From Cryoendolithus antarcticus (Eukaryota > Ascomycota > Dothideomycetes > Cladosporiales > Cladosporiaceae), in NCBI GenBank assembly GCA_002077065.1, contig NAJO01000029.1, positions 186,001-250,000 of the forward strand: DNA of 64,000 nt. Reading direction: 5' to 3'. Positions 20,215-31,552 of the stretch are shown piece after piece. Each line of letters begins with the position of its first letter. The stretch's first letter is position 1. Below the pieces are notes generated by a model. That model worked only from the letters and a program-made list of their open reading frames with translations. It ran no database searches and was not told where the DNA came from. A program made the translations under genes and the position numbers.

Positions 20215-20620
20215 GTAACGTAGAGACTCGAAAGCTTCTGAGACATCGAGCTCAACCTGGGCACAACTGCGCCAGGGCAAACGAACAGCACAGCTGCGGT
20301 CTAATGGACGCAGGCAGTCACCTTCACGCTGGGATGATCACGCTAACAGCAGGCTGCTATGCCCGCTCGATGCGGCTGTCGAGACCGCTTGCCAGCCGAA
20401 CGCTGCTCCGTATGTTAGGCAGTCGCGTTTCGCATCCCCTACGACTGTATATCTTTTAGCTGTGGAAAAGCCAAGTCCCTCTGAGCAGGAGCACTGTGGA
20501 CTTAGAAGAGTCATGGCAGCAGTAGTGTGCACAGTTTCACATCCTCTCAGATAGTCTAGGATGTGTCCATAGTTTCGTGGCGCTCAAAGTCCATGTACCT
20601 CTCAGATCATCTAGCGGGCA
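20215..20620. other. Convergent intergenic region, GPI protein / 2OG oxygenase
   Basis: About 406 bp between facing stop codons; nothing recognised beyond presumed 3' UTRs. Confidence 0.3.
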
Positions 20621-21717
20621 TTATGCTGCTTTCACCTGCGCCAACAGATCCGGGAACCACCTCGCTCCAACATCCGGATGACTCCTTACACGATTCATCA
20701 ACGTGGCCTCACCCAGATGGTTCCACCGTCCTTTTACGAAAGTGAATTCGACATCGTCTCTTCTTTCGCCTCCCTGCTTCAGCTTCCTCACACTCTCGGG
20801 CACATCCATAGCCTCGAACTTGGCATCATAACTCACGCCTTGAAAGAACGGCAGACTGTACCGCGCGCCTTGCCCTGCCGGAGGCGATATGACTCGATGT
20901 GTCGTCGCACGACAGACGCCCGAAGTGAGCGCCTCAAGACCTTGACCCAGTGCTACTACGAGGCTACCTCGAAGAGGCGGACAATCGATCCACCCCCCTG
21001 CAAGATTCTGAGCTTGTAAGCCACGATGTGGCGTCGCTTGTAGGAGGTAAGACGTCAGCATAGAGTCCTTGTGCGGACCTACACCTTGGCCTGCACCTGG
21101 TCCGGAGTCCGGATACTTGACGATCTTGAGCTTGTGCTGTTGGCTTTTGTCGAAGAATGGATCGAAGGCGTTCGCAGGTAAGCCAATGGACTCAGCTAGA
21201 AGGGACGTGAACGATGTGCTCAGTGCCGACATCTGCGCGAGATAAGTCTCAAAGAGCGGCCTGAACTCAGGAAGGAGCTTCGGTGAAGGCCACTGATTGG
21301 GCGCCAGCAGACAGTGATAACGAGGTGCTTCAGCTGTGGGAACGGGGTGAGGTGTGCTCAGGTCGTACTGCTCTCGCCAGTCGGCTTGAGAGGCTGTAAT
21401 CTCGTTGCCGAGCTGCATGAGCCGAGTCAGCAGCGTGGCAAAGCGTATCGGGGAATCAACGAGCGTACCCTGGAGTAGCCCAAGAATGAGTTGGCATTCT
21501 TCATCTCGATCGCCAGCTTCTCTGCCTCTGGCAGGTCGAAGAAGCGAATGCCTTCCTCGCAGACTTGGTCGAAGAGCTTTTGCTCTATACCAGTGTTCGT
21601 AATGTAGAAGAATCCCACATGCAGTACAGCATCTCGCAAGTCCTTAAGAAGCGCTGGCTTGCTGCGCTCATCTCGGGCGAGCGACAAGTCCAACACCGGG
21701 ATCTTGCTGAATGCCAT
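20621..21717 (-). CDS. 2-oxoglutarate/Fe(II)-dependent oxygenase (isopenicillin N synthase-like)
   Basis: Exons 21469-21717 and 20621-21412, 346 residues; the 56 nt intron (GTACGC...ATGCAG, CTGAC branch) joins NSFLGYSR to LGNEITASQADWREQ, the usual family wording. The DIOX_N region (IPVLDLS ... LHVGFFYITNTGI) lies in the first 60 residues. Iron ligands are His197 and Asp199 (GPHKDS) and His255 (ATTHRV); the 2-oxoglutarate-binding R-x-S is RYSLPFF at about 267-269. All expected active-site residues are present, so it should hydroxylate, desaturate or otherwise oxidise a small molecule. The substrate is unknown. No secondary-metabolite backbone gene is nearby, so I do not assign it to a biosynthetic cluster. 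Confidence 0.93.
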
Positions 21718-22936
21718 AGCTCGTACACCTGCTACAACGTTGGCCGTGGCCCACTCTGCAGTTCTGGCCTGGACCTTTCGCAGTGTGTCAAGTGTTTAGG
21801 TAGTAGACTGTCACCGCCGCCAGTGCGGTAGCCTTGGTGACCAGCAGTGCGAGCAGTGCCAAAATCAGGAATGTCGCCATTGCGTGCCCACGATGAGATG
21901 TCGATGTCGAGAGGCGACGGGTCAACCCCGCATGATGTGAGGATTAAGCTTTCGTTTCGAGTAACAGACAGACGGCTGCCACGTGACGTTGTGCGACATC
22001 AACCGACCAGCACCTGTCACATGTTCCACAATACGATGGATCCACACAGGGATTCGTAACTTACAACGGCCTTTCGGGCGGCGACTCCAGGGAGCAACGT
22101 TACCTGGACGAAGGCCTGCCGACGGAGCTTACGGCCGACGCTTCGATGTGAATCGCACACTACGCATGTCAGGATCAATCGAGTGGTACTACACTGCAGG
22201 ACCCTAGTCATCATGTCTCACGTCGATGCTCTGCAAACCAGAAGTCCGTGATGGAATCAGTGCCGGAAAATTGCGCGTGAACAAAACGATATTGCTTACT
22301 CTACTACGACAGCCCCCTGCGCTCATGCTAGGACTCCTTACTGACTCAAGTCGGCATTGGACTGTCTCCTGCACCATCCTGTTCTTGAGGGCGTGCATCG
22401 TGACGACATACTCGCAACCGCCCTTCTAGGCAACCTGATTTGTGACCGCAGGCCCGCAGGTACCCACATCTGCTCGAGCAGAACCAGGTCCAGTACATCT
22501 GCTGTGGATCATCTATCGTGAGGGCATAATGTTGCTCGGCATCGGTTGCAACCTGGGACCGAGCTCATCAATCATAGCGGAGTAGTGTAGAATCACTCGA
22601 CCTTCCTTTGGTAGGTGTGCGGAGTTGGACCGAAGTCATGCCCGACAGTATAGCAAATTGTATTGCTGCTCCACAAGGTTTGATTCTCGGCGAAGCAATC
22701 GAATACTGCCTAATCTGTCGATGTGCTCCGCCGTTATCACCTGTCTTGGTGTATTCGCTCGGCCACGATACGCTGTCCGTGAGCTGGACTCTACCGCGAA
22801 GTGGCGCTGGCGTAGCTGATGTCGTTGCTATGAGCCAACGATTTCTCGTTTCACACTCCTCAGGCGGTCTCAAATCGTCCCATGAAGTGTTGACTGTCAG
22901 TAGAATAAGATATCCTAGCGAGCCCTCGCATGTCCA
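21718..22936. other. Intergenic region, 2OG oxygenase / bZIP
   Basis: About 1.2 kb containing the oxygenase promoter and the bZIP 3' UTR. Short frames present are not supported by composition or homology. Confidence 0.3.
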
Positions 22937-24303
22937 TCATCCCGGCGGATACTGTCCCATATACCCTCGCGGAGGTTCCTCACGATATGAGCCCGGAGGA
23001 TGCTGGTATGCCTGTTCGCCGGGCGGGCCCTGATAGGGTGCAGCTGGCAATTGCGGCGCAGGCACATGCGCGTAGTCTCCGTGCTGTTGACTTGGCGGTG
23101 CCATATGGTACTGACCTGGCGGCGCGAAGCTTTGCGAGCTCGGAGGCAGATGATATTGCGCAGGACTCGACACTGCCAAATTCTGGAATTCTGCCTGAGG
23201 AGGAGCTTGGGACGGCGGATAGCCTGGTTGTTGTCGGAGCGGCTGTGGTGGGTATACATGCATCGACTGTTGCGCATACGAGGGCTGCTGTTGCACCGGG
23301 GGTTGCTGGGTCGTTGGGGGGTACCCAACAGGCTGATATTGCGAGGTTGGCGCTTGGGACTCAGAGACGGCGTGCTGATACTGCGGCGGCTGTGCGTGCC
23401 ATTGCAGGCGGTCAGTGTGCGTCGGGGCCACATATGGTATCGGTGATTGCTGCTGCGATGGTAGCCTTACGTCGCCAGCCACGGCGTGCGGAATACCCTG
23501 AGGCATCTCGTGAGCTCGCCATGTACTCAGGTTGGCTCCTGCAGCTGAAGGCGATGCGGCAGGACCGGTAAGTGGATGCGATAAGTTTGGACCGTAGCCA
23601 GGATGCTGGTGTTGCCAGCCGGGAGGAGGAGGGCCTGATGGCGGTGCATTGCTGTTCGAGAAGCTCCGAGCCGTTGAAGCAGACGCTGAGCGAGCAATTT
23701 CAATAGCAGAGGGCTGTGTCAAAGGCGAGGGCGGGTGAGCGGCCAGTCTCCCCGGCTCGGGTACTCGAGCTATTAAGTGGTTAGTCAACCTGTCCGATAC
23801 CACAGCCCAAAGAGCATCGGCGAATGCGGAGACGAATTGTGACGCTTACTATCAGTTGGGGGCAAGCTGACGGGCAAGCCAGCTTCGCTCATGCGCAAGC
23901 GCAAGTAAGAGTTTTCTTCCTCTAGTTCGCGATTCCTTTGTCGAGTCACAGCGACAACCTGTTCGCTGGCGTCGTGCGACTGGCGTAAGTCGGTAATATT
24001 CCGTTCAAGCCCATCGATATGGTCTTTCGTTCGTTGTCGAATAGCTCGTTGTGCCTCTCGATCGTTCGCGCGTTTGCGCTCGAGCTGGGCGGTAGAAAGT
24101 GTGCTCACGCTTCGAGTCCCAGCCCTAGAAGCGCGTTTCTTGGAGGATCCGGATCTGCGTGCTTCTGACTCAGAGGACGCGTAGCCGTGCGAAGTTGCGC
24201 GTTCGTGTCCAGCATTCGACGAGTCTGACGGATCTGGATTCATCGAATACCAAACGCCAGCGGGACTGAAAGAATTCCACGTTGTCGTTGCGACGCACGT
24301 CAT
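22937..24303 (-). CDS. bZIP transcription factor with Pro/Gln-rich C-terminus
   Basis: Exons 23850-24303 and 22937-23769, 428 residues; the 80 nt intron has a TGACTAAC branch site. The basic region is at about residues 76-95 (ERKRANDREAQRAIRQRTK; N-x7-R is replaced by the fungal NDREAQRAIRQ type), followed by a leucine zipper-like helix to about 138 (LERNITDLRQ ... LEEENSYLRLRM). The second exon is low in complexity, rich in Pro, Gln, Tyr and Gly (QYHLPPSSQ, QQPPVQQQPS), typical of an activation or condensate-forming region. It binds DNA as a dimer in the nucleus; targets are unknown. ATG 24303 is used; a second ATG at 24243 is possible. A 4.5 kb gene-poor stretch lies upstream. Confidence 0.9.
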
Positions 24304-27300
24304 AGGATCAGAGAGAGAGTACTCCAGCGGTGTAGCGAGCTTGGAAGTGAGCGAATGGCTTGGCCAGCGTACCCCAGTAAATCCTTGCTGTTGCAGGTGG
24401 AGTTGATAGGATGCAAGACTGCCAGCGTACCATTAGCTGCTGATCGCCGCTACTGTAAATCGCGTGCGTCGGCTGTTGATGATGCTTGACAATTAATATG
24501 GCTAACCGACATGGAACAGTCAGGCTATCGAAGTCCGAGATGGAACAACTATATATTAGATTGTTGATTCATTGGCTAGGGCTCCAGACGCACGCTTGAG
24601 GACTATTCTTGTTTCAGATCCGTCCCTGGGTGTCAGTGCGAAAGGGGTGGTGCATGATCGCAGCCTTGTCGTTGACACTAAGATGCTTCGAGAGATGGAA
24701 GAAGTTGGACATTGGCTCGGAGTGCAGCCGAGAATCGAACGACGATCCGAGGCTTGCAGCATGCCCCTAGCTGTCATTTGAAAGGTATGCCCATGCACGG
24801 CCTGCATGTGCCTATCCTCATGCAACCCGCACGGTGGGCAACGGGCTGTAGCGTCAATTGCGTCGATGATAGCACATGGAGCCGCACGAGCCTATTGCGC
24901 GACCACATTGCTCACGGGCTGCAGGGTGCCTCTGCTCCCCGGAAGATGGTGGGCGCTCACGAGGACACACATGGTTGCGAGACGTTTCGGTTTTATCCGA
25001 AGTCGCTGATCGCAAGCGTCGAGACGTGCGATCGATCTTTGAGCGTTCGCTGTCATGTGTAATGCTGCCATGTGGAATCAATCTCGTAGATGCGGCTATG
25101 CTGTGATCTGGTTGTATCGATGAGCCACTGCATAGCCGAAGTCGACCCTGATAGCAGGTCGACGAGGGACAAGTGGAGAGCTGAGCTAAAAACCGGGCAA
25201 TTACCGCGCCTGCCTGCATGTCCTTGTTGGCGAACATGAAATGCATTCTCGATGACCGTGCCAGCATCGCACCGATGATGCATAATTGGTACCACTCTAC
25301 CTTCAAATCGGCGACGCATCTTCCAGTCGGATTTAGCCCTGCTAATACCCAAACTTTATAGGTCAAAACCTTCACGGGACAAGCCCAGTCTAGGAAAGTT
25401 GCGGCCCAGAAAGTGTGGTGCCGATCAACAGAGATAGCTTCGCCTCGAAATGCGATGCTGCCGACGAAGAGGCTCCCGGCATGTTCGTTGCCTCGCTTGC
25501 ATGAAGTGCAGCATAAGGTCAACACAGTTGCTTCTTTCTATTCAGGGTGTGCTATCGACTGTTGTGCAAGCCGGCCTACGGCTATGCTCCTACTGCAGCC
25601 CAACACGCCCCCACTTACACCCGCATTGTTGGAATATTTGCCACGTGCGCAGGCGGTAGTGGCGTGCACTAGCCGAGGTAAGGTTTGCGACTGCTCGACC
25701 TGCTGGTGCAATGGGCCAGCAGGCTTTCAAGGTACTGCGAGGCCGCGAAGATTGGACCCGGCAGCGAAACATCAGTCCTTCGGTCCTGCATTGGCAATCG
25801 AGATTGTACACCAACCTCAGCGCGTGGAGCATGGAGGTATTAAAGCAAAGCGCAGTGGACTGGGTTGGCATCTGCGAGCGCACTATCCGCCCATCAGTAT
25901 TCAGTACTGCGCGCGTACGACCATAACACAACTCTACATGCGTGTGACTTTAGTGGTTCGTGATCACGTCTCTGTCGTCGATCATTTCCGCGTGAAGGAT
26001 GGAGCTTCGTGCTGGTCCTTCTAGCGCGTCTTCGTCTCTAGCCAAAGCTTCTCGAAGGCGGCACATCGATGTCGCAAATAGAGCCCCTGTTATTTTCGCA
26101 ACGACCAGATGGCATCTCCCGAAGCCCTCCCGAATAGATGGCGGCTGGGACGGCTTGGCTTGCTTGGCGAGTCTTCACATGGCGTTTCAGATGCGGGCTC
26201 GTAACGTGAAACACCTGCCGGGACGTGCACGAGGCTGAGACATCGCTCCTGTATCGATCTATATCGATCTACTGTATGCTGGGCGCTGTTTACGACGTCA
26301 GTACTCGCGCACGATTAGGTTTGCGCACAGTATCTGTCGGCATTCACCTTCAAGCCTGTGTCGCAGCGTCGAACGCTTGCCAACGTGCCGCAGTTGCGAT
26401 TGATGCCTAGCTGCACAGCTGCTACAGCACATGACCGCGGAGACAGCTCCATCGCTCCACGGCTACGAAGGTATACTCTCCGCCTTGTCGTCTCGCAGGG
26501 AATTGGGCGGTGAGGTAGCTTACTCAGAAGGTTCAAGTGCAAGTCGACGTGGCGGCACGACCACGCATTCCGATGCGGAGGTTGCACCATGTTGGTACAG
26601 AGTTTCGCTGGTTTGCTTGGAGATTGAGACTCGGCAAATTTTGGGCAGCTGTCATGATTCCATGTCGCCATGCGCGTCGAAGTTTATCGCTATGAGCATG
26701 CTCGATTGCTCTAGATATGCGTCTTGGACTCATAGTGTGCGTATTGAATGGCCGCATCGTCCATGGCCAAACACAGACAAAAGCTATCGAGCATGCTCAC
26801 ATGTTGACGAAGAATTCTCGTCCGTCGCCTCGATGCCTCCACTGTTAGTCTCCACATCGTTGGCCCTGTCAACATGGCGATGTTCCATTGAATGCTGTCA
26901 ACAGTGGACAGCATCGGCGACACTCGCTATATCGGCGCTTCTCGAGCGGAGGCAGGTCCACACGCTCGCCCGTCTTTCTCGCGAGCGAGAGCATGACCGA
27001 CAGGCGCTACAGTACAGGCATTGCTCGTTGCAAACGTCGCCACAGTCTCGATGAAACATGGCAAGGCCCGGCACACGGACCCGTATTCTTTCGGTTGATG
27101 TCCGGAAGTCAGCCCTCGCATCAGCCCTGTCGATATGAACTGCACAGTCGTGCATGGTAGAAGCCAGCGACTTGTGCAACGCACAGCGGCTCCTGCCTGC
27201 ATGGCACACATTGGGTGCGCGAAAACTGGCTGCATCACACGCTTGGCGCTTAGGTTAAATGCACGACAATCAGGCTTTCGGTGATCGACACATGCATCTC

Positions 27301-28818
27301 TGTCAATCAACACTCGTTCTACTCGCTTAGACAATTGCTGCGATAACGGTTACATGCACTGAAGCCTTAGGGCAGGATGACAGATGGGCTGGAACAGCCG
27401 AGCAGCGAATGAGACGATTTGCCCTGCTACAGGTACCGAGGCCATAGACTTCGGTATTTAGCCGTATCGTCGCAACAATGCACTCGAATGTGTTACCTGT
27501 CAATTCTAAATGTGCTTTGACCGAGTGATTGGTGGATCAATAGCTCTGAAACCATCTCTCGAGCAACGCTGATCGACAAGATGCAGCTTCGGTGCAACTT
27601 CGAGATCGTTTGGAAGAATGCACTTGATCTAGCGTGACGATGAAGGCCAACCTCTACTGTACATCCACATCCACAGCTCGAAGTCAAGCACTGCATCTGC
27701 GCGCTGGACAACCTGCCGAATACCCTGCATTGATTGGAGCTGTTCCCCAGACGCCACTCGCGAGCATAAAGTTGTAACAGGTGCACCTGACTGATGATGC
27801 CTTATTTACGTACATCAAGGAAACAATATCCTCACCCTGCGTCACTCAAGCGACAATGCATGAGAGGACGGCAGAGCAAGAAGAACCTGGTCGCTTCACC
27901 CAGCACCTATCATGTACTAGATGCCTCCTCGAGGCCCGAGGCCATCCAAGTGCATGATCATGACGAAGAACATAGCATTCCGGCCACTCTCTCGGCCTAG
28001 CTTGGATGCAACCTGACCAGCCTGCTATGGGAGTACACTCCGTGCATTGCGCGAACAGGATGCTTGCCAGCGACCGCACATCGCTCCCGCACTTCCCAAT
28101 CTGCCCCCATCCTATGCTGTATTTCGAGTGACCTGTATCACTGCCAACGCCAATAGTGCAGAAGTCTGCTCCCACTTCCCCAAACCGGTCAATGCGAATA
28201 CCTCGAAACCCTAGATACTGCAGACCCCAGAAAAGCAAATCGTCTGGAATCCTTCGCGTCGATCCCCCTGCCACACTCCCCCAATCCAAACGCCTCCACG
28301 CATGTGGCCACCACAGAACCACTTCCCATAAACCCACACGCCTCCGCCACAGAGCGCCCAAATGCAAACGCCTCTATGCGGGCTCTGGGAGCTGTGCGCG
28401 AGAAACGCAGCGCGAGTCGTGCAAGGTGCAGGGCGCTGTGCCGCTTGACAGTGTTGCGCGGCTCAGCAGCAGATGTGCATTGTGCACACAGGGAGGCGCG
28501 ATGAGGGTGGGACGGGATGGCAGAGGTGGAAGGAACGGTCTTGGCGCAGCGCTTGGCGGGTGAGATGTGAAGATGATCGCAGCGTGCGATGCGATGTGAG
28601 TGGGAGCGGAAACCCTTTGCTCAGTCACTCGCATCAAGAGGGAAGAAAGGAGAGGTTCATGATCAGGGACACGCTTTGCTGGAGGGTATGTAGATGGATC
28701 CCGTATGGCTCTTAGTAGACTGTATCCATCCATGAGACCTTCCCGTCTGTCCCGATCCCTGAACACCAGACACCCCGTGAACCCAACTAACGTCCCCATC
28801 ATCACCTGCTGTGCCCAA
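24304..28818. other. 4.5 kb gene-poor region upstream of the bZIP gene
   Basis: The longest stretch without a supported gene. Open frames up to about 220 codons exist on both strands (for example 25413-26024 plus, 24854-25525 minus, 26431-27054 plus), but they overlap in opposite senses and lack domains, signal peptides, splice-consistent continuations or ordinary composition. It could hold a long 5' leader and promoter of the bZIP gene, a noncoding RNA, or a decayed gene. No tRNA, transposon ORF or terminal repeat was recognised. Confidence 0.4.
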
Positions 28819-31032
28819 TCACGAGATTTCCATGCCCTCATCATCACCATCGCCATCCCCTTCGTCCACATCCTCACCATCAGCAGTAGCCTGCCCTTCG
28901 CTCCCCACCCGTCCCCTCTTCCTCCCACTTCCACCCCAACACATCCCACTTCCCAGCCTCGCCCCTCCAAGCCCACCAACAGCCTCCAATTCTTCCCCAC
29001 CCACCACTCTACCTTCCGGATCCACGCCCTCACACAGCTCAAACATCGCACTTCGCTTCAAGCGACGGAAGCCTTCTGTACGAACGATACGTCCCCAGTG
29101 CGTAAGGCAGAAGTTCGCGGCGCGACGTTTCAGCCACTCTTCCTGTGCTGTCGACGCGCGGTCGAAGATCAGCGCTGCGTGTTGGACGTCCAGATCGCGA
29201 ACTAGGCGGTTGACGCAAAGATGGCGGAGGCGAGGCATGTCGTAGATGTTCGAGAGTACAAGTAGATTCGCGACGTCTTCCAGCGACGGACCGGAGGAGA
29301 GAAGCTCGGTCTCGGGATGAGAGGTAGCGGCCGAGGATAGCGATGAAGAGGATGATGAGGTAGGAGGTGAGGTGATGGAGTCCGTGTACAAATAATAGAG
29401 GAAGGCTTTTACGGCTGGGTAAGGCTCGGGTATGTGCATGCGTGAGGTGTGGAATTCTGACATCTGGGCTGCGTAGAGGCGGGAGAAGTGCGGCCAGCGC
29501 GCTGAGAGGATCAGGCGATGGACGTAGATCGGACGGCTGTGGTTCGAGGTTGTTGTCGATGCAGAGGCTGAGGGCGACGATGAATATTCGGATATCGTGT
29601 CGAGATCGGCGTAGTCAGTGTCGCCGAGAGCGGTGACCGTGAAGTCTATGCCTGAACCTGTCTCTGGAGGCTGATTGAAGGTGCGGGCAAGGTCTGCACC
29701 GATTGCTGAGAGATGTGAGGAGGCGTATGTGTCGGATGTAGGGATCTTCTCGCTGTTGCTGGCGTCTTGGCTGAGCTTGTTGCCTAGCAGACCGAACTTG
29801 CGGAGGTCAATTGGGAGAACGTCACTCAAGTACTCTTCTGCGTCGCCATTGCCACCACCTCGCATTTCGCGAGGACATCCTAGTAGCCAGGCGTGCGTGC
29901 CATCTGAATCAAGACAGCAGTAGTGCCAGCGGTAGGCAGGAGCGAAGAGATCCTTGCCGTCTGCAAGCTTCTGCCAGCGTAGGGTGTCCAGATCCAGGGC
30001 TGAAAGTGAAGTCTCAAGCGGCATGTTCGATGCCGGGGTGACAAAGTCCAGCATACAACCGGAGCTGAAGACATGGAAATGGCTTCCTACGCCTTGTGTT
30101 GGCAGATTTGGCGATGAAATGAACTTGACAGAGCTGATAGCTCCTGGTGCTACAGGTGGCGTGCGCTGGATTTGAGTGGCTGAGTTCGACTGTACTGTGC
30201 TGCTGTTCGCCGCGTATACAGTCGAGCCGTAGTTCGAGCTATATGGCGTGGAAGTGCCACTCAAGGCGCCCTCAGCACCAGCAGCCCCATACGATGGTGA
30301 TCCTTCGAAAGCAGGCATGCCTCTGAAGTCCAGCCACCACACCTCGCTCGTCCGTTCCATCTCCTCACCCATACCACCACTAATCCATATTTTCCCGCTC
30401 CAGATCCACATGTGATGGTCGTATCGCGGCACAAAGCGCCATGTCCGCGTCCATGTCCATGTCTTGAGATCGAGGAAGCATATGTCGTCCAGCACTCCGT
30501 TCTCACTGCCGCTCATGCCGCCGCACACGAACAGCTTGTCATCATGAATGACTGCAGAATGCCGTGCTCTACCTCGTGGTATCGGTCCATTGATCTCCGG
30601 CTGTGTCCAGTGCGCCGTATCAACGTCGAAGATCACCACATCAGAGAGATGTATGCGATGCTCGTTCTCTCCGCCATACACCAGCAGCTTATTGCCCCAC
30701 AGACATGCGGTATGTCCCATCCGCACTCCTGGGATGTCGCCGTAGTTGTCTACCAGGCTCCACTGCCTAGCATTGAGGTTAAGCTTCAGGACGTGGTTAT
30801 AGACCTCATCCGTATACTGATCGAAGCCTCCGAATGCATAGATCAAATCCTTGCCAACGTACGTGACTGATGCATTAACAAGACACGCTGGCCTTTGACC
30901 AACTGTTGTGATGATCTTGGGCAGATATGGCTCTGCTGCTCGCCGCCGGCCTCCCTTCTGAGGTGAGCCAGAAAGGACATATGTGTTATTGGACATGTTC
31001 GAAGCCCGTGCCGAGGCCGAGTTGGACTGCAT
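28819..31032 (-). CDS. ral2: Kelch-repeat/BTB protein, Ral2-type Ras regulator
   Basis: A 737-residue intronless protein. Kelch repeats run over about residues 40-260: GGFDQYTDEVY, VYGGENEHR, VCGGMSGSENG and ISGGMGEEM each carry the GG pair followed by spaced aromatic residues. A linker rich in Ser/Gly follows, then a BTB/POZ region at about 520-660 (VHRLILSARWPHF ... AVKAFLYYLYTDSI ... NIYDMPRLRHLCVNRL). The C-terminal tail is Gly-rich then acidic. Fission yeast Ral2 has this order and is needed for Ras1 activation in mating and cell shape; the human counterpart by architecture is LZTR1. Start: ATG 31032 (MQSNSASARAS); the frame is open further but without ATG. Orthology to Ral2 is by domain layout. 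Confidence 0.87.
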   Translation of the reverse strand: MQSNSASARASNMSNNTYVLSGSPQKGGRRRAAEPYLPKIITTVGQRPACLVNASVTYVGKDLIYAFGGFDQYTDEVYNHVLKLNLNARQWSLVDNYGDIPGVRMGHTACLWGNKLLVYGGENEHRIHLSDVVIFDVDTAHWTQPEINGPIPRGRARHSAVIHDDKLFVCGGMSGSENGVLDDICFLDLKTWTWTRTWRFVPRYDHHMWIWSGKIWISGGMGEEMERTSEVWWLDFRGMPAFEGSPSYGAAGAEGALSGTSTPYSSNYGSTVYAANSSTVQSNSATQIQRTPPVAPGAISSVKFISSPNLPTQGVGSHFHVFSSGCMLDFVTPASNMPLETSLSALDLDTLRWQKLADGKDLFAPAYRWHYCCLDSDGTHAWLLGCPREMRGGGNGDAEEYLSDVLPIDLRKFGLLGNKLSQDASNSEKIPTSDTYASSHLSAIGADLARTFNQPPETGSGIDFTVTALGDTDYADLDTISEYSSSPSASASTTTSNHSRPIYVHRLILSARWPHFSRLYAAQMSEFHTSRMHIPEPYPAVKAFLYYLYTDSITSPPTSSSSSSLSSAATSHPETELLSSGPSLEDVANLLVLSNIYDMPRLRHLCVNRLVRDLDVQHAALIFDRASTAQEEWLKRRAANFCLTHWGRIVRTEGFRRLKRSAMFELCEGVDPEGRVVGGEELEAVGGLGGARLGSGMCWGGSGRKRGRVGSEGQATADGEDVDEGDGDGDDEGMEIS

Positions 31033-31552
31033 GGCTGTCGCAGGCTTGCCCCGCCAACGGTACCGCAGCAGAGGTAGAGGCGTGCAATGCACACCCGTCT
31101 AGTCACGAAGGTCTTGCTATGCCACCATCATTTGGCCGGTCAGGTGTGTTCATCACTTTGTGATTTTAGTACAAAGACATGCACATGTCACCTCAGGCTG
31201 AGCAGCGACGGCTTGATCCCTGCATGCGAGGCAGGTACCGAACATGGGATGACGCCAGTACGGGTAGAGCCGCTATCCCGATCGTCCCTGACAACTGCTT
31301 GCAAGTGCAAACACTCGACGATAAAAGTCGGCGTGGAAGACGAGACTCTTCTTCTACCACCCACAATCAAACACTTTACTCAGAGGCATACTACACGTGC
31401 AACGAGTCCTCGGACTCTCTCTACCCCATCCATCACCGGCGTACTGCAAATATCTGCGAAACCATACTAACGGATCCCTTGACTGGGCCATCTACAGCAA
31501 ATCGACAAACTTTCGCCAACACAACCACCTATCACGCAGCAACACCGCGGAT
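31033..31552. promoter_or_regulatory. Divergent promoter region, ral2 / cdc20
   Basis: About 520 bp separate the two start codons. Pyrimidine-rich tracts (near 31350-31450) lie before the cdc20 start. No defined cell-cycle box was identified. Confidence 0.4.

Noticed and set aside
20621..24303. A possible secondary-metabolite cluster (2OG oxygenase next to a bZIP factor)
   Set aside because: No polyketide, peptide or terpene backbone gene, no P450 and no dedicated transporter nearby; the neighbours are housekeeping genes.
24712..24790. A tRNA-like stretch (gagaatcgaacg resembling a reversed B box)
   Set aside because: The T-stem and acceptor stem do not pair and the flanking bases deviate from the B-box consensus; a covariance-model search would settle it.
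25413..26024. A 203-codon plus-strand frame in the gene-poor region
   Set aside because: The start codon would be GTG-like or internal, composition is rich in rare Cys/Arg/Ser patterns, and a frame of similar length overlaps on the other strand.
26431..27054. A 207-codon plus-strand frame
   Set aside because: No domain, no splice-consistent partner, and competing antisense frames; not supported as a gene.
27846..28367. A 173-codon minus-strand Trp/Arg-rich frame
   Set aside because: Amino-acid composition is atypical of this genome's proteins, and no motif is recognisable.
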